A DNA stretch of 52,820 nucleotides, taken from positions 1 to 52,820 of the forward strand of contig JAUHYL010000024.1 of the NCBI GenBank assembly GCA_030426545.1, in the 5' to 3' direction. This DNA comes from Gammaproteobacteria bacterium (GTDB lineage Bacteria > Pseudomonadota > Gammaproteobacteria > Pseudomonadales > Halieaceae). Under the pieces are notes generated by a model, which saw only the letters and a list, made by a program, of their open reading frames with translations, had not been told where the DNA came from and did not search any database. The translations under genes were made by a program, and so were the position numbers. Positions 1 to 8,473 of this stretch are shown one piece after another (position 1 is the stretch's first letter; every line of letters begins with the position of its first letter).

Positions 1-801
1 ATCAGTCCCTTCGGCATCGGCGCCGGCGACTTTACGCGTCGTGTGATGGTGGAGGCGCTGGGCGAAAACAAGGCGCGCAGCGTGCTCAGTAAAGTGATGC
101 AGGATGAAAAATCCAAGGGCGTCGATGCGCTGCGCTGGATGGATGCGCGCTCTGTGTGCAATATCATCAAGGCCGAGCACCCGCAGATTATCGCGCTGGT
201 GCTGGCGTCGCTGGAGCCGGATCACGCGGCAAAGGTGTTGGGCCTGCTGCCGGATGACGTGCGCACGGATGTTGTGCTGCGCATTGCCCGCCTGGAAATG
301 GTAGACCCGGTTGCGCTACAGGAACTCGATCTTGTGCTTGAAAAACAAATGGTCAATCAGCGGGAGATGCCTCCGGCGGCCGTCAACGGCATGAAGACCG
401 CCGCCGAGATTCTCAACAACCTGGACAGCGCGGAAGAAAGCCAGTTGATCGATGAGTTGAAACAGATTGACGGCGAGCTGGGCGAGAAAGTTCAGGAACA
501 GATGTTCGTGTTTGAAAATCTCATGGCGCTGGACGATCGTGGCATGCAGCGACTCATTCGGGAAATCGCTGTCGACAACCTGGTAGTTGCGTTGAAAGGT
601 GTTGATGAGGAACTGCAGAGCAAGTTTTTTGACAATATGTCATCGCGCGCCGCAGAAATGTTGAAAGAAGACCTGGAGGCGAAGGGCCCTGTGCGGCTTG
701 CCGAGGTTGAAGAGAAGCAAAAAGAAATTCTCGTTGCCGCCGCGACCCTTGCCGAAGCCGGTGAGATTTTCCTCGGCAAGGGCGGCGATGACTTCGTCTA
801 G
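1..801 (+). CDS. fliG: Flagellar motor switch protein FliG (5'-truncated by window edge)
   Basis: FliG is the rotor protein of the C-ring that meets the stator and generates torque. The reading frame is open from base 1, before the first ATG at 43, so the gene enters from the left. About 266 codons are visible against roughly 330 in the family, so about 65-75 N-terminal residues are missing. Visible signatures are the EHPQ motif in the middle domain ('IIKAEHPQIIALVLA') and the charged torque helix region ('DDRGMQRLIREI', 'NMSSRAAEMLKEDLE') near the C-terminus. It heads the fliGHIJ string; fliE and fliF would be expected just upstream, outside the window. Confidence 0.97.
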   Translation: MSPFGIGAGDFTRRVMVEALGENKARSVLSKVMQDEKSKGVDALRWMDARSVCNIIKAEHPQIIALVLASLEPDHAAKVLGLLPDDVRTDVVLRIARLEMVDPVALQELDLVLEKQMVNQREMPPAAVNGMKTAAEILNNLDSAEESQLIDELKQIDGELGEKVQEQMFVFENLMALDDRGMQRLIREIAVDNLVVALKGVDEELQSKFFDNMSSRAAEMLKEDLEAKGPVRLAEVEEKQKEILVAAATLAEAGEIFLGKGGDDFV

Positions 802-934
802 CGGGGCAGAGCGTTTTCCACTAAAGCGTAGGCTGAAGGTTTGCGCAGAAGCGTTCAGGTGGCGGTCAGAGGATGACTGGATTAAGGGGCACTGCAACCT
901 CGTATCAAAACGGAGAGCATGTGATTGATAAGCG

Positions 935-1537
935 GTGACAACAGTGTCTGACTCCGGCGGCCCGGTAGAATTGTGGAATGCGCCCTACTTCGAGCAAACC
1001 ACGCCCGCAAACGCCCAGGCGGACCCCGCCGAGCGCGAATCCGTAGCACAGGCGTTGGGCTTTAAGGCGGGTCGTGATGAGGGCTTTGCGGCGGGAAAGC
1101 AGGAAGCAGAAAAAATTGTCGCCGCTCTGACCAGCGTTGCCGATTCCATGGCGCAGCCCTATAAGGATCTCGACGAGATCGTCACCCGGGAACTGGTCAG
1201 TATGGCCATGCAACTGGCGGAGCAAATAGCACGCCGCGAACTCAGCATTGACGCGCACATCGTCGAGGGCCTCGTTGAGGAAGCGCTGGCAACGCTGTAC
1301 AAACTGGAAGGAGAGATCGTCATTTTTCTCAATCCTTCCGATGCAAAACTGGTAGAGGAGTTTTCTCCGGAGTCGCTGGAAGGCAGAAACTGGAAAGTGG
1401 TGGAAGACCCCAATCTGCAGCCGGGTGGCTGCCAGGTGAAGACGCCCACTTCATTTGTCGACGCCTCTGTCGAGAAGCGCATCGAAACGGTTTTCGCCAG
1501 CGTTATCGAAGCCTTTGAGCAGGGCACGGACGACTGA
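935..1537 (+). CDS. fliH: Flagellar assembly protein FliH
   Basis: FliH is the peripheral regulator of the FliI export ATPase. The 200-residue product has a short N-terminal 'ELWNAPYF' segment resembling the VW.LP.F motif of Pseudomonas FliH, a GxxxG-type helix around residues 42-55 ('GFKAGRDEGFAAGKQEAE') and the conserved C-terminal ATPase-binding domain. GTG 935 is the first possible start after an in-frame stop at 926-928. However, the best Shine-Dalgarno (GGAGAG, 912-917) sits 17 bases upstream, too far for this start and better placed for codons at 921 or 925 in other frames. The true N-terminus is therefore uncertain. A 133-base gap separates it from fliG; fliI follows 2 bases after the stop. 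Confidence 0.9.
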   Translation: MTTVSDSGGPVELWNAPYFEQTTPANAQADPAERESVAQALGFKAGRDEGFAAGKQEAEKIVAALTSVADSMAQPYKDLDEIVTRELVSMAMQLAEQIARRELSIDAHIVEGLVEEALATLYKLEGEIVIFLNPSDAKLVEEFSPESLEGRNWKVVEDPNLQPGGCQVKTPTSFVDASVEKRIETVFASVIEAFEQGTDD

Positions 1538-1539
1538 CG

Positions 1540-2919
1540 GTGACTGCGCTGGAACAGGTTATCGAGGCGCGGTCGGGACGACTCGGCGCACGCCTGTCCC
1601 GTCTTGCAAGCAGTATTGAGCCACTGGTTCTGCAGGAAGAGGGTTCCCTGGTGCGCATGGTGGGCATCAAGCTGGAAGCGGTGGGCTGTCAGGCGCCCAT
1701 CGGCAGTCGCTGCAGGATAATCACCGATGAAGGCGCCACGATAGAGGCGGAGGTGGTTGGTTTCTCCGATGGCAGCCTGTTCCTGATGCCGGAGGGCAAC
1801 CTGCGTGGCGTGAAACTCGGCGCACGTGTAGTGCCGCTGCAGACCGGCGGTGTGGTAGCGGTGGACGAACTGATGTTGGGCCGCGTGGTCGACGGTGCGG
1901 GCAACCCCATCGACGGGCGTGGCCCTATCGGTGCGTTGCATCATGTGCCACTGAAGGGTGATTCTATCAACCCGCTGGATCGCCGGCCGATTACCGAACC
2001 ACTGGATGTGGGTGTGCGCGCTATCAACGCATTATTGACCTTGGGCAAGGGGCAGCGCGTTGGTCTGTTTGCGGGAAGCGGCGTGGGCAAGAGTACCCTG
2101 CTCGGCATGATGACGCGTCATACCGAGGCCGACGTCATCGTGGTAGCGCTGGTGGGGGAGCGCGGCCGGGAGGTGCGCGAGTTTGTTGATGACATTCTCG
2201 GTGCTGACGGGTTGGCGCGCGCGATCGTTGTCGCCACGCCGGCGGATGATTCGCCGCTGATGCGCATCCATGGCGCCTGGCGTGCCACTGCGATAGCAGA
2301 ATTTTTCAGCAACCGCGGCAAGCGGGTGTTATTGCTCATGGATTCGCTCACCCGTGTGGCCCAGGCGCAGCGCGAGATCGGGCTGGCCGTAGGGGAACCG
2401 CCGGTGTCCAAGGGCTACCCGCCTTCAGTATTTTCCGAATTGCCGGCACTGGTAGAACGCGCGGGGAACAGCGTCAACGGGTCGATCACTGCGGTGTACA
2501 CCGTACTGGTAGAGGGCGGTGACTTTGACGACCCGGTGTCCGATGCATCGCGCGCGATCCTGGACGGCCATATCGTCCTGTCTCGGGAGGTCGCGGATTC
2601 CGGCCTCTTCCCGGCTATTGATATCGACTCCTCCGTGAGTCGCCTGATGACCAGTATCGTCGACGAGGAACAGCTGGGCAGTGCACGCGAATTGAAAGCG
2701 CTGTATGCCACCTACCAGCAAAACCGCGACCTTATCAATATTGGCGCCTACCAGCCCGGGACGGATGACAGTATCGACCGTGCCATCGCTGCGGCGCCGC
2801 GCATAAGAGAGTTCATTGCACAGCACGAAAATCGAAAAGTAGACACGGCCGAGAGCTGCGCCGCTCTGGCGACCTTGTTTGAAATGCAGCGCGCGCCACT
2901 GCCGGTAACTGATCAATGA
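1540..2919 (+). CDS. fliI: Flagellum-specific ATP synthase FliI (export ATPase)
   Basis: FliI is the F1-beta-like ATPase that energises and orders substrate delivery to the flagellar type III export gate. Its 459 residues match the family length of about 457. The Walker A motif 'AGSGVGKST' lies at residues 178-186, and the Walker B region ('RVLLLMDSLTRVAQAQREI') is followed by the 'GEPP..KGYPPSVF' segment typical of FliI. The start is GTG 1540, two bases after the fliH stop, and the end overlaps the fliJ start by four bases (ATGA). This tight packing implies translational coupling of fliH-fliI-fliJ. Confidence 0.98.
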   Translation: MTALEQVIEARSGRLGARLSRLASSIEPLVLQEEGSLVRMVGIKLEAVGCQAPIGSRCRIITDEGATIEAEVVGFSDGSLFLMPEGNLRGVKLGARVVPLQTGGVVAVDELMLGRVVDGAGNPIDGRGPIGALHHVPLKGDSINPLDRRPITEPLDVGVRAINALLTLGKGQRVGLFAGSGVGKSTLLGMMTRHTEADVIVVALVGERGREVREFVDDILGADGLARAIVVATPADDSPLMRIHGAWRATAIAEFFSNRGKRVLLLMDSLTRVAQAQREIGLAVGEPPVSKGYPPSVFSELPALVERAGNSVNGSITAVYTVLVEGGDFDDPVSDASRAILDGHIVLSREVADSGLFPAIDIDSSVSRLMTSIVDEEQLGSARELKALYATYQQNRDLINIGAYQPGTDDSIDRAIAAAPRIREFIAQHENRKVDTAESCAALATLFEMQRAPLPVTDQ

Positions 2920-3362
2920 AGGGCGATCAGATGGACAAGGTGGCCGCCGTGGCCAAGATGGAAGCGCAGAAATCTGCCCTGCAGTTCAGCGAGCGCCAGA
3001 AGTCCCACGGTGAGAAACTTGCCCAACTGGAGCAGCTGGTGCGTTTCAAGGAAGACTATGAGCAGCGCCTGAGTGCCCGCGGCGGTGAAGGGATGGACCC
3101 GCGCCAGTTACAGGACTACCGCCTGTTCCTCAGCCGGTTGAATGAAGCCATCACGCAGCAGACGCAGGAGCTGCAGGGTTCGGAGGAAAGTTTGCAGGAG
3201 GTGCGTCAGGAGTGGGCCTCGAAGCATCAGCGCAACCAGGCACTGGATCAGCTGGTGGAAGGTCGCCAGCGTGAGCGCAGCAAGGAGCGCGAGAAGCTCG
3301 AACAAAAGCGAGTGGATGACAACGTGCTAACGCGCAACAGCCAGAACAGCGACGGGGAATAG
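2916..3362 (+). CDS. fliJ: Flagellar export chaperone FliJ
   Basis: FliJ is a small coiled-coil protein that links the FliI hexamer to FlhA and helps recycle export chaperones. The 148-residue product is highly charged and almost wholly helical, with Gln/Glu/Lys/Arg heptads throughout and no membrane segment, as expected for the family. Its ATG lies inside the fliI stop region (ATGA overlap). Sequence identity in this family is low, so the call rests on length, composition and its fixed place after fliI. A sigma-54 promoter for fliK begins right at its stop codon. Confidence 0.9.
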   Translation: MKGDQMDKVAAVAKMEAQKSALQFSERQKSHGEKLAQLEQLVRFKEDYEQRLSARGGEGMDPRQLQDYRLFLSRLNEAITQQTQELQGSEESLQEVRQEWASKHQRNQALDQLVEGRQRERSKEREKLEQKRVDDNVLTRNSQNSDGE

Positions 3363-3379
3363 CTGGCACAAAAACTGCA
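3363..3379 (+). promoter_or_regulatory. Sigma-54 (RpoN) -24/-12 promoter for fliK
   Basis: The sequence CTGGCACAAAAACTGCA has a perfect -24 element (TGGCAC) and a CTGCA -12 element, with exactly ten bases between the GG (3365-3366) and the GC (3377-3378). This matches the RpoN consensus TGGCACG-N4-TTGCA. It begins directly after the fliJ stop and lies about 47 bases upstream of the fliK start, leaving a short leader. In polar-flagellated gammaproteobacteria such promoters are usually driven by FleQ or FleR; no activator site was identified here. Confidence 0.8.
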
Positions 3380-3425
3380 ATACCTCTGCACTAGCGATAG
3401 TTACATCAGCAGAAGGACGGCAGCT

Positions 3426-4904
3426 TTGATACCGGTACTTGGCAGTGGTGCACCCGCCTCAGGTGACACTGGAAGCGTGGGTACAGCCTCGCGCGGCCGC
3501 ACAGATACAGGGTCTGGCGGCGATTTCGGGAAGATTCTCGGCGTTGAGGGAACGTCCCCCGATGCGCCGCCGGCGTCTGCCGATGCCGCTGAGGGTAGCG
3601 GCAACGGCGGCAATTTCTCGCACCCCGGCGGCAAGGCTTTGCCGGGTGCCACGGCAACCCGCGTGGAGACTGAAGAGGGGCCAGGCGGCGCTGCACAGAG
3701 CCTGTTGGCCGACGCGCTGGCGGCACCATCGACGGTACCGCCTGTTGCTGCAATACCGGCACTTGCCGAGGGAACAGTCGCCTCCCCGGCGGTATTGTCT
3801 GACGGGCCTGATGCCGCTGACACCACACGGACAATACAGGCAGTCGCACCACGCGAGGCATCCCTCGCACAGCGGGCCATAGCAACAGATCTGGCGCCAG
3901 GCAACTCGATCCAGGGCGCGTCAACTCAAAATGTATCGCCCAGCCTGCCCAGTGCCGTTGCCCCGGTGACGGCGGGTGACGCACCCCTACCGGAAGTGAC
4001 GGTAACGGCGCCAACTGCCGTTAGCACCGCGCATGAGGGCGTATCATCAGCGGCGACGGGTGTGCAGGCGACGCCAGTGGCTGCACAGCTCGTGCGGGCA
4101 GTGGCAGCAATGCCCAATGCCACGCAGGCCACAGACGCAGCATCGATTGATCCCGTGTCAGATCGTGCGCCGCACAGTGACAACGCACCGGTGCGGTCAG
4201 CCGCCGACGTCGTGCAACGGGTTTTGGGTAGCGACGAACGAATGCAGGCCCTATCGCAAGCGGTCACTGGCAATGCTGCTAGAGCCGAGGTTGGCGCGGG
4301 TGACGCCGTGCTCAGTAAAGCAGTAGAGACTGCAAGCGCGAACAGTACGGGTGACGGCGCGCGCATACTCGCTGCTTCAACAGCACCTGCGGCGGGGTCG
4401 TCCGCCTCGGTAGTGGCCGCCCCGCTGACCGCGCCGATAGCCGACGCAGTGGCCCCGGGAACCGCGCGCCCAGCGGTTACCGGCATGCTCCACGCCCACC
4501 CGGGCGAGCCGGCCTGGAACAGTGACGTTGCCGGTCGGGTTTCCCTGATGATGCGCAATGGCACGCCGGAGGCCAGCCTGCAGCTCAACCCGCCAGAGCT
4601 GGGACGACTGGACATCAAGATTGCCACCGACGGCGATGCCACGCGTGTGTTGTTTACCGTGCAGGGCGCTGAAACCCGCGATCTTTTGGAACAGGCAATG
4701 CCGCGTTTACGTGAAATGCTGGAAGAAAGCGGGCTTTCCCTGTCGCGCTTCGATGTGGCGGATCAAAACGCGTCCAACCCGGGCAATGACAGTCACTTCG
4801 ATACGGGTGTCGACGGCGCTGATGCGGAAGCCGACACGCCTGGTCACTCACCGGTGCAGCGCGTAGCGGCCGACGCCCGTGGGCTGGTGGATTACTACGT
4901 CTAG
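3426..4904 (+). CDS. fliK: Flagellar hook-length control protein FliK
   Basis: FliK is the exported molecular ruler that stops hook growth and triggers the FlhB substrate switch. The 492-residue product has a long Ala/Thr/Pro/Gly-rich, low-complexity N-terminal region and a conserved C-terminal Flg_hook domain around residues 355-440, seen as 'ASLQLNPPELGRLDIKI' followed by 'LREMLEESGLSLSRFDV'. The start is TTG 3426, preceded by AGAAGGA at 3411-3417 with good spacing. It is expressed from its own sigma-54 promoter and separated from fliL by 437 bases. In Pseudomonas other genes lie between fliJ and fliK; here they are adjacent. Confidence 0.93.
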   Translation: MIPVLGSGAPASGDTGSVGTASRGRTDTGSGGDFGKILGVEGTSPDAPPASADAAEGSGNGGNFSHPGGKALPGATATRVETEEGPGGAAQSLLADALAAPSTVPPVAAIPALAEGTVASPAVLSDGPDAADTTRTIQAVAPREASLAQRAIATDLAPGNSIQGASTQNVSPSLPSAVAPVTAGDAPLPEVTVTAPTAVSTAHEGVSSAATGVQATPVAAQLVRAVAAMPNATQATDAASIDPVSDRAPHSDNAPVRSAADVVQRVLGSDERMQALSQAVTGNAARAEVGAGDAVLSKAVETASANSTGDGARILAASTAPAAGSSASVVAAPLTAPIADAVAPGTARPAVTGMLHAHPGEPAWNSDVAGRVSLMMRNGTPEASLQLNPPELGRLDIKIATDGDATRVLFTVQGAETRDLLEQAMPRLREMLEESGLSLSRFDVADQNASNPGNDSHFDTGVDGADAEADTPGHSPVQRVAADARGLVDYYV

Positions 4905-5341
4905 CACTATCGATCCTGCGGCCACCTGAGTCCGTTGCCCGGTCGAACCGGGTGATGCCTGCCCCCACTTCCAAGGCATCTATTACCGCGCGAACCCATT
5001 GCTATGCTGGTATCGGCCGGGTGGCTGGCACGCTGTACAAGCACCGTTTCCGATAAGTGCTGATGCTGGTTGTCTGCGGTGGCCCTGCCGGCCCGCCTAT
5101 CCCGTCACACCGCGGCAGAGTCTTGTCAGCCTGGCGCCGCTGCGCTCGTCTCCGGCGTCAAATCTCTGACTGTTTGTGCGCCTTCCCCACATAACTCATT
5201 GTATTTAAACAGGTTAATTAGTTGGTACAGGACTTGCAAAGCTCCCCCTGGGGGCGTTGTGTGTAACACCGTGCCTCGGAGGGCGTCATCGCAACGGCGC
5301 CAGGTGCTCACAACGAGCAGGCTTCAAGGGGACACACCACT
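4905..5341 (+). other. Intergenic region between fliK and fliL
   Basis: No convincing gene was seen in these 437 bases; a 91-codon open frame at 5070-5345 has no recognisable features and runs into fliL out of frame. The region holds a short perfect hairpin (CCCGGT/ACCGGG with a CGA loop, 4938-4952) without a following T-run, a misleading isolated TGGCACG at 5026-5032, an AT-rich tract near 5196-5220 and the sigma-54 promoter at 5222-5238. Confidence 0.6.
5222..5238 (+). promoter_or_regulatory. Sigma-54 (RpoN) -24/-12 promoter for the fliL operon
   Basis: The sequence TTGGTACAGGACTTGCA has GG at 5224-5225 and GC at 5236-5237, exactly ten bases apart, with a perfect TTGCA -12 element and TGGTAC at -24 (one mismatch to TGGCAC). 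It lies about 104 bases upstream of the fliL ATG, downstream of an AT-rich stretch. It probably drives the long fliL-fliM-fliN-fliO-fliP-fliQ-fliR-flhB-flhA run. The activator is presumably FleQ-like, by analogy with Pseudomonas and Vibrio. Confidence 0.78.
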
Positions 5342-5806
5342 ATGAAAAAAATCATCATCGCTGTTGTCGCGTTGCTGGTCATTGGCGGCGGGGGTGCTGC
5401 GGCATTTTTCCTGCTTGGTGGCGAGGAGCCGCCGCCAACGGGTGAAGCGGGTGAAGACGGCGTGGCCGAGGTGGTCGAGGAGCCATTGGGCGATCCTATC
5501 TACACCAGCCTCAGTCCGGCGTTCCTGGTTAACTTTGATCACAACGGCACGATTCGCTACCTGCAACTGGAACTGCAGGTTATGGCGTACGATCAGGAGG
5601 TGCTCGATAAGGTTGATGCCAACATGCCCGCGGTGCGCAACCAGGTGATCATGCTGCTCAGTGGACAGAACTACGATGCGGTGAGTTCAGCCGAAGGCAA
5701 GGAAGCGCTGCGCAAGGAAGTGCTCAACGCCGTCAACACAGCGCTTTCACTGGAGGGCAAGGATGCCGTGCAGGACGCGTTCTTTACTAACTTCGTGATT
5801 CAGTAA
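5342..5806 (+). CDS. fliL: Flagellar basal body-associated protein FliL
   Basis: FliL is a single-pass inner-membrane protein that surrounds or supports stator units. The 154 residues begin with a Lys-rich start and one membrane helix (about residues 4-26, Gly/Ala/Val rich), an acidic linker ('GEAGEDGVAEVVEEP') and the periplasmic stomatin-like domain. It ends with 'FTNFVIQ', typical of the family's aromatic C-terminus. Its ATG follows an AAGGGG-type ribosome site. It is the first gene after a sigma-54 promoter and lies 6 bases before fliM. Confidence 0.95.
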   Translation: MKKIIIAVVALLVIGGGGAAAFFLLGGEEPPPTGEAGEDGVAEVVEEPLGDPIYTSLSPAFLVNFDHNGTIRYLQLELQVMAYDQEVLDKVDANMPAVRNQVIMLLSGQNYDAVSSAEGKEALRKEVLNAVNTALSLEGKDAVQDAFFTNFVIQ

Positions 5807-5812
5807 CCAACG

Positions 5813-6796
5813 ATGTCGAGTAAGGATGTTCTTTCGGAGGGCGAGCTGGATGCGCTGATGGAGACCTTCTCTGAGGAAGACGCTCCAATGAACGATCCGG
5901 CGTTCCAGAAAAGCTGCGAGCCCTTCGACTTCAGCACGCGCGATCAGAACTTCGTTGCACAGTTACCCGCGCTCAAAAATCTGAACGAGAAGTTTGCGCT
6001 GGCACTGGGGCCGGCGATCCGCAAGTTGTACGGATTTACAGCGCAGACAGACAGCGCGGAAGCGCAGTCGCAAACACTGGAGGCAGTATTTGCGGAAGTA
6101 AAAGCGCCTCTGGGCATCAACATGCTGCGCATCGCGCCGCTGACCGGTACCTGCTACGTGCTGTTACCCGGCGAGCTGCTTTCTTTCGTTGTTGATCGCT
6201 ACTTTGGTGGCGGAAGTGGCAAAGCAGGAGCGAAGGCGGCCGCGCGAACCAGCCTCACACACAGTGAGCAGCGCGTTAACGACGCACTGCGGGAAACTTT
6301 CCTGGCCACCCTGACGGAAATCTGGCGTGACAAGGTTCAACTGACGCCATCACTCACCGCGTTTGAATCCAGTACTGATTTCCTGCAGCTGCCAGACCCC
6401 GGCGAACAGGTAGTCAGCTTCCCCTTCACGCTGCAGGTTGGTGAATGGTCCACCGTCATCGAATGGGTGGTGCCCTACTCCGCGCTCGAACAGCTGCGGC
6501 CGAAACTGGGCAACCCGGTTCTCGCGGAACAACCGGCGGCCAAGAATGCCGATTGGGAGCGGCACTTTCAGCGTGAACTACAGCACGTGACGTTGGAACT
6601 GAGCGGCGCATTTCAGTCGGAATCGGTAAGCATAGCCGATGTACTGGGGCTGAAAGCGGGTACGATCGTACCGTTGAAGATGCCCACGGAGGTGCTGGTT
6701 TCGATAGAGGGCGAACCAATGTCGATAGGTGAGCACGGTGTTTTGAACGGCCACAAGTCAATCAAGATCAAGCGCATGCTGGGCAGTGAAGCCTGA
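5813..6796 (+). CDS. fliM: Flagellar motor switch protein FliM
   Basis: FliM is the middle C-ring protein that binds phosphorylated CheY and passes the signal to FliG. The N-terminal CheY-binding peptide is visible as 'LSEGELDALM' (residues 7-16). It is followed by the CheC-like middle domain, with 'LTHSEQR' leading its second half, and a C-terminal SpoA domain with 'VSIADVLGLKAGTIVPL'. Its 327 residues match the family. The intact CheY-binding peptide implies that chemotaxis genes exist elsewhere, although none lies in this window. Confidence 0.97.
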   Translation: MSSKDVLSEGELDALMETFSEEDAPMNDPAFQKSCEPFDFSTRDQNFVAQLPALKNLNEKFALALGPAIRKLYGFTAQTDSAEAQSQTLEAVFAEVKAPLGINMLRIAPLTGTCYVLLPGELLSFVVDRYFGGGSGKAGAKAAARTSLTHSEQRVNDALRETFLATLTEIWRDKVQLTPSLTAFESSTDFLQLPDPGEQVVSFPFTLQVGEWSTVIEWVVPYSALEQLRPKLGNPVLAEQPAAKNADWERHFQRELQHVTLELSGAFQSESVSIADVLGLKAGTIVPLKMPTEVLVSIEGEPMSIGEHGVLNGHKSIKIKRMLGSEA

Positions 6797-6823
6797 ACAC
6801 ACAGGACAAGCAGGTAAAGTGAA

Positions 6824-7222
6824 ATGAGTGAAAACGGAGAAGGACAACTGGGTGAGGCATTGGAGAACGCGGTTGAACCGCCTCCGCCCGAGCCATCTGC
6901 CGCTGAACAGGCGGCTCAGGGTGGCGAGCAAGCGCCGGCCGCCAATGTCAGTAATGGCGCGGAGATAAAACTCGACGCACTGCTGGATGTGCCGGTGACG
7001 CTATCGGTGGAAATCGGGCGCAGTCGTGTGGCTATCAAACAACTTCTTAGCCTGAACCAGGGCTCGGTGATTGAGCTGGATCGTGAGGTCAATGACCCGC
7101 TGGACCTTCTGGTTAACGGCACACTGATGGCGCGGGGAGAAGTTGTCACAGTGGATGGCAAGTTTGGTCTGCGCCTGATCGATATTGTGAGCCCGACCGA
7201 GCGCCTGAAGAAGCTGAAGTGA
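6824..7222 (+). CDS. fliN: Flagellar motor switch protein FliN
   Basis: FliN forms the base of the C-ring and helps dock the FliH-FliI export complex. The 132-residue product has an acidic, Pro/Ala/Glu-rich N-terminal tail of about 45 residues and a C-terminal SpoA domain beginning at 'LDALLDVPVTLSVEIGRS' and closing with 'FGLRLIDIVSPTERL'. It lies 27 bases after fliM and 10 bases before fliO, within the same operon. Confidence 0.97.
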   Translation: MSENGEGQLGEALENAVEPPPPEPSAAEQAAQGGEQAPAANVSNGAEIKLDALLDVPVTLSVEIGRSRVAIKQLLSLNQGSVIELDREVNDPLDLLVNGTLMARGEVVTVDGKFGLRLIDIVSPTERLKKLK

Positions 7223-7232
7223 AACCCGGACG

Positions 7233-7718
7233 ATGAAACATTCACAGCGCTTTTTGCGCTCCAGGCAATGCGAACGGCTTACTACAGTGAGGGCGTGCTT
7301 TTCGCCCGCTAACGTGGTGTTACCCGTTGTATTGCCACTGATGCTGTTTGCCGGCGCAGCACTGGCAGCAGCGGACAATCCGGGCCTGGGTGTGCTCAGC
7401 GGAGATTCGGTGTTGCGTGTACTCGGCTCGCTGTTGCTTGTGTTCGGTTGCCTGTTCGGTGTGCTTTACCTGCTCAAGCGTCTCAATCGTCTGCCGGTGG
7501 GTGAGCAACGCCCGTTGCGTGTACTGGCGTCGCTGAAAGTAGGCACGCGCGAAAAGGTGCTGCTGCTGGAAAGCGGTAACAGCCAGCTGTTGGTCGGTGT
7601 GGCGGCAGGTAGCGTACGCACCCTGCACGTCCTGCAGGAAAAAGTTGAAACGGGCGTTGAGACACCGGGAACATTCGAGAGCTTGTTGCAGCAAACAAGC
7701 CTGGGTAGACAGCCGTGA
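7233..7718 (+). CDS. fliO: Flagellar biosynthetic protein FliO
   Basis: FliO is a membrane scaffold that promotes assembly of the FliP ring of the export gate. The 161-residue product has a basic N-terminus, a hydrophobic signal-like segment ending in 'AGAALAAAD' (about residues 28-47), a second membrane helix ('LGSLLLVFGCLFGVLYLL') and a short cytoplasmic domain with 'VGTREKVLLLESG' typical of FliO. The basic N-terminal extension is longer than usual, so an internal start cannot be excluded. It overlaps fliP by four bases (ATGA). Confidence 0.9.
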   Translation: MKHSQRFLRSRQCERLTTVRACFSPANVVLPVVLPLMLFAGAALAAADNPGLGVLSGDSVLRVLGSLLLVFGCLFGVLYLLKRLNRLPVGEQRPLRVLASLKVGTREKVLLLESGNSQLLVGVAAGSVRTLHVLQEKVETGVETPGTFESLLQQTSLGRQP

Positions 7719-8458
7719 TGTCGTTGCGCTGGATAGCGGCAGCAGGCCTGCTGTTGTTCCCCTTGCTGGCCGGTGCGCAGCCCACGATACCCTTGCTGAG
7801 CGTGGAGCCTTCTGCCGACGGTGGCAGCAACTACTCAGCAACACTGCAGGTGCTGCTCATCATGACGGTGCTGAGCTTCCTGCCTTCCCTGTTGCTGGCA
7901 ATGACATCCTTTACCCGCATCATTGTGGTGCTGGCCATTCTGCGTCAGGCGCTCGGTACCGCCCAGACGCCCTCCAACCAGGTGCTGTTGGGCCTGGCGT
8001 TGTTTCTCAGTTTATTTGTGATGGCGCCGGTAATGGAGCAAGCGTACAACGACGGCGTGAAACCCTACATGGAAGAACAACTACCTTTCGACAAGGCGAT
8101 GGCAAAAGTACAGGTGCCATTCAAGGAATTCATGCTGGGCCAGACTCGTGAATCTGATTTGATTATGTTCAGCGAGCTGGGTGGTTACAACGGTTTCAAC
8201 AACGACGACGAAATACCGATGAAGGTGTTGCTGCCTTCTTTCCTTACCAGTGAGTTAAAGACCGCTTTTCAAATCGGATTTCTCTTTTTCCTTCCCTTCC
8301 TGGTGATCGACCTCGTCGTGGCCAGTGTGCTCATGTCCATGGGCATGATGATGCTGTCCCCGATGCTGATCTCACTGCCTTTCAAGCTCATGCTGTTTGT
8401 CCTTGTCGACGGCTGGTCACTGACCGTTGGCACGCTTGCCAACAGCTTCGGTGTTTGA
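7715..8458 (+). CDS. fliP: Flagellar export gate protein FliP
   Basis: FliP is the pentameric core of the export gate. The 247 residues start with a cleavable signal peptide (hydrophobic core near residues 6-20, 'GAQP' near the expected cut), followed by the helix pair around 'LLIMTVLSFLPSLLLAMTSF' and 'RIIVVLAILRQALGTAQTPS', a periplasmic domain and the C-terminal hairpin containing 'MGMMMLSPMLISLPFK'. All are family hallmarks. It is translationally coupled to fliO and followed 15 bases later by fliQ. Confidence 0.98.
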   Translation: MMSLRWIAAAGLLLFPLLAGAQPTIPLLSVEPSADGGSNYSATLQVLLIMTVLSFLPSLLLAMTSFTRIIVVLAILRQALGTAQTPSNQVLLGLALFLSLFVMAPVMEQAYNDGVKPYMEEQLPFDKAMAKVQVPFKEFMLGQTRESDLIMFSELGGYNGFNNDDEIPMKVLLPSFLTSELKTAFQIGFLFFLPFLVIDLVVASVLMSMGMMMLSPMLISLPFKLMLFVLVDGWSLTVGTLANSFGV

Positions 8459-8473
8459 CGGAGAAATGATGCG

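Noticed and set aside
4938-4952. Hairpin CCCGGT/ACCGGG as a fliK terminator
   Set aside because: Six-base stem with a three-base loop and no following T-run; too weak to call.
5026-5042. TGGCACG before fliL as a -24 element
   Set aside because: The -24 half is perfect, but the nearest GC is two bases out of position for -12 and TTGCA is missing; the site at 5222-5238 has correct spacing.
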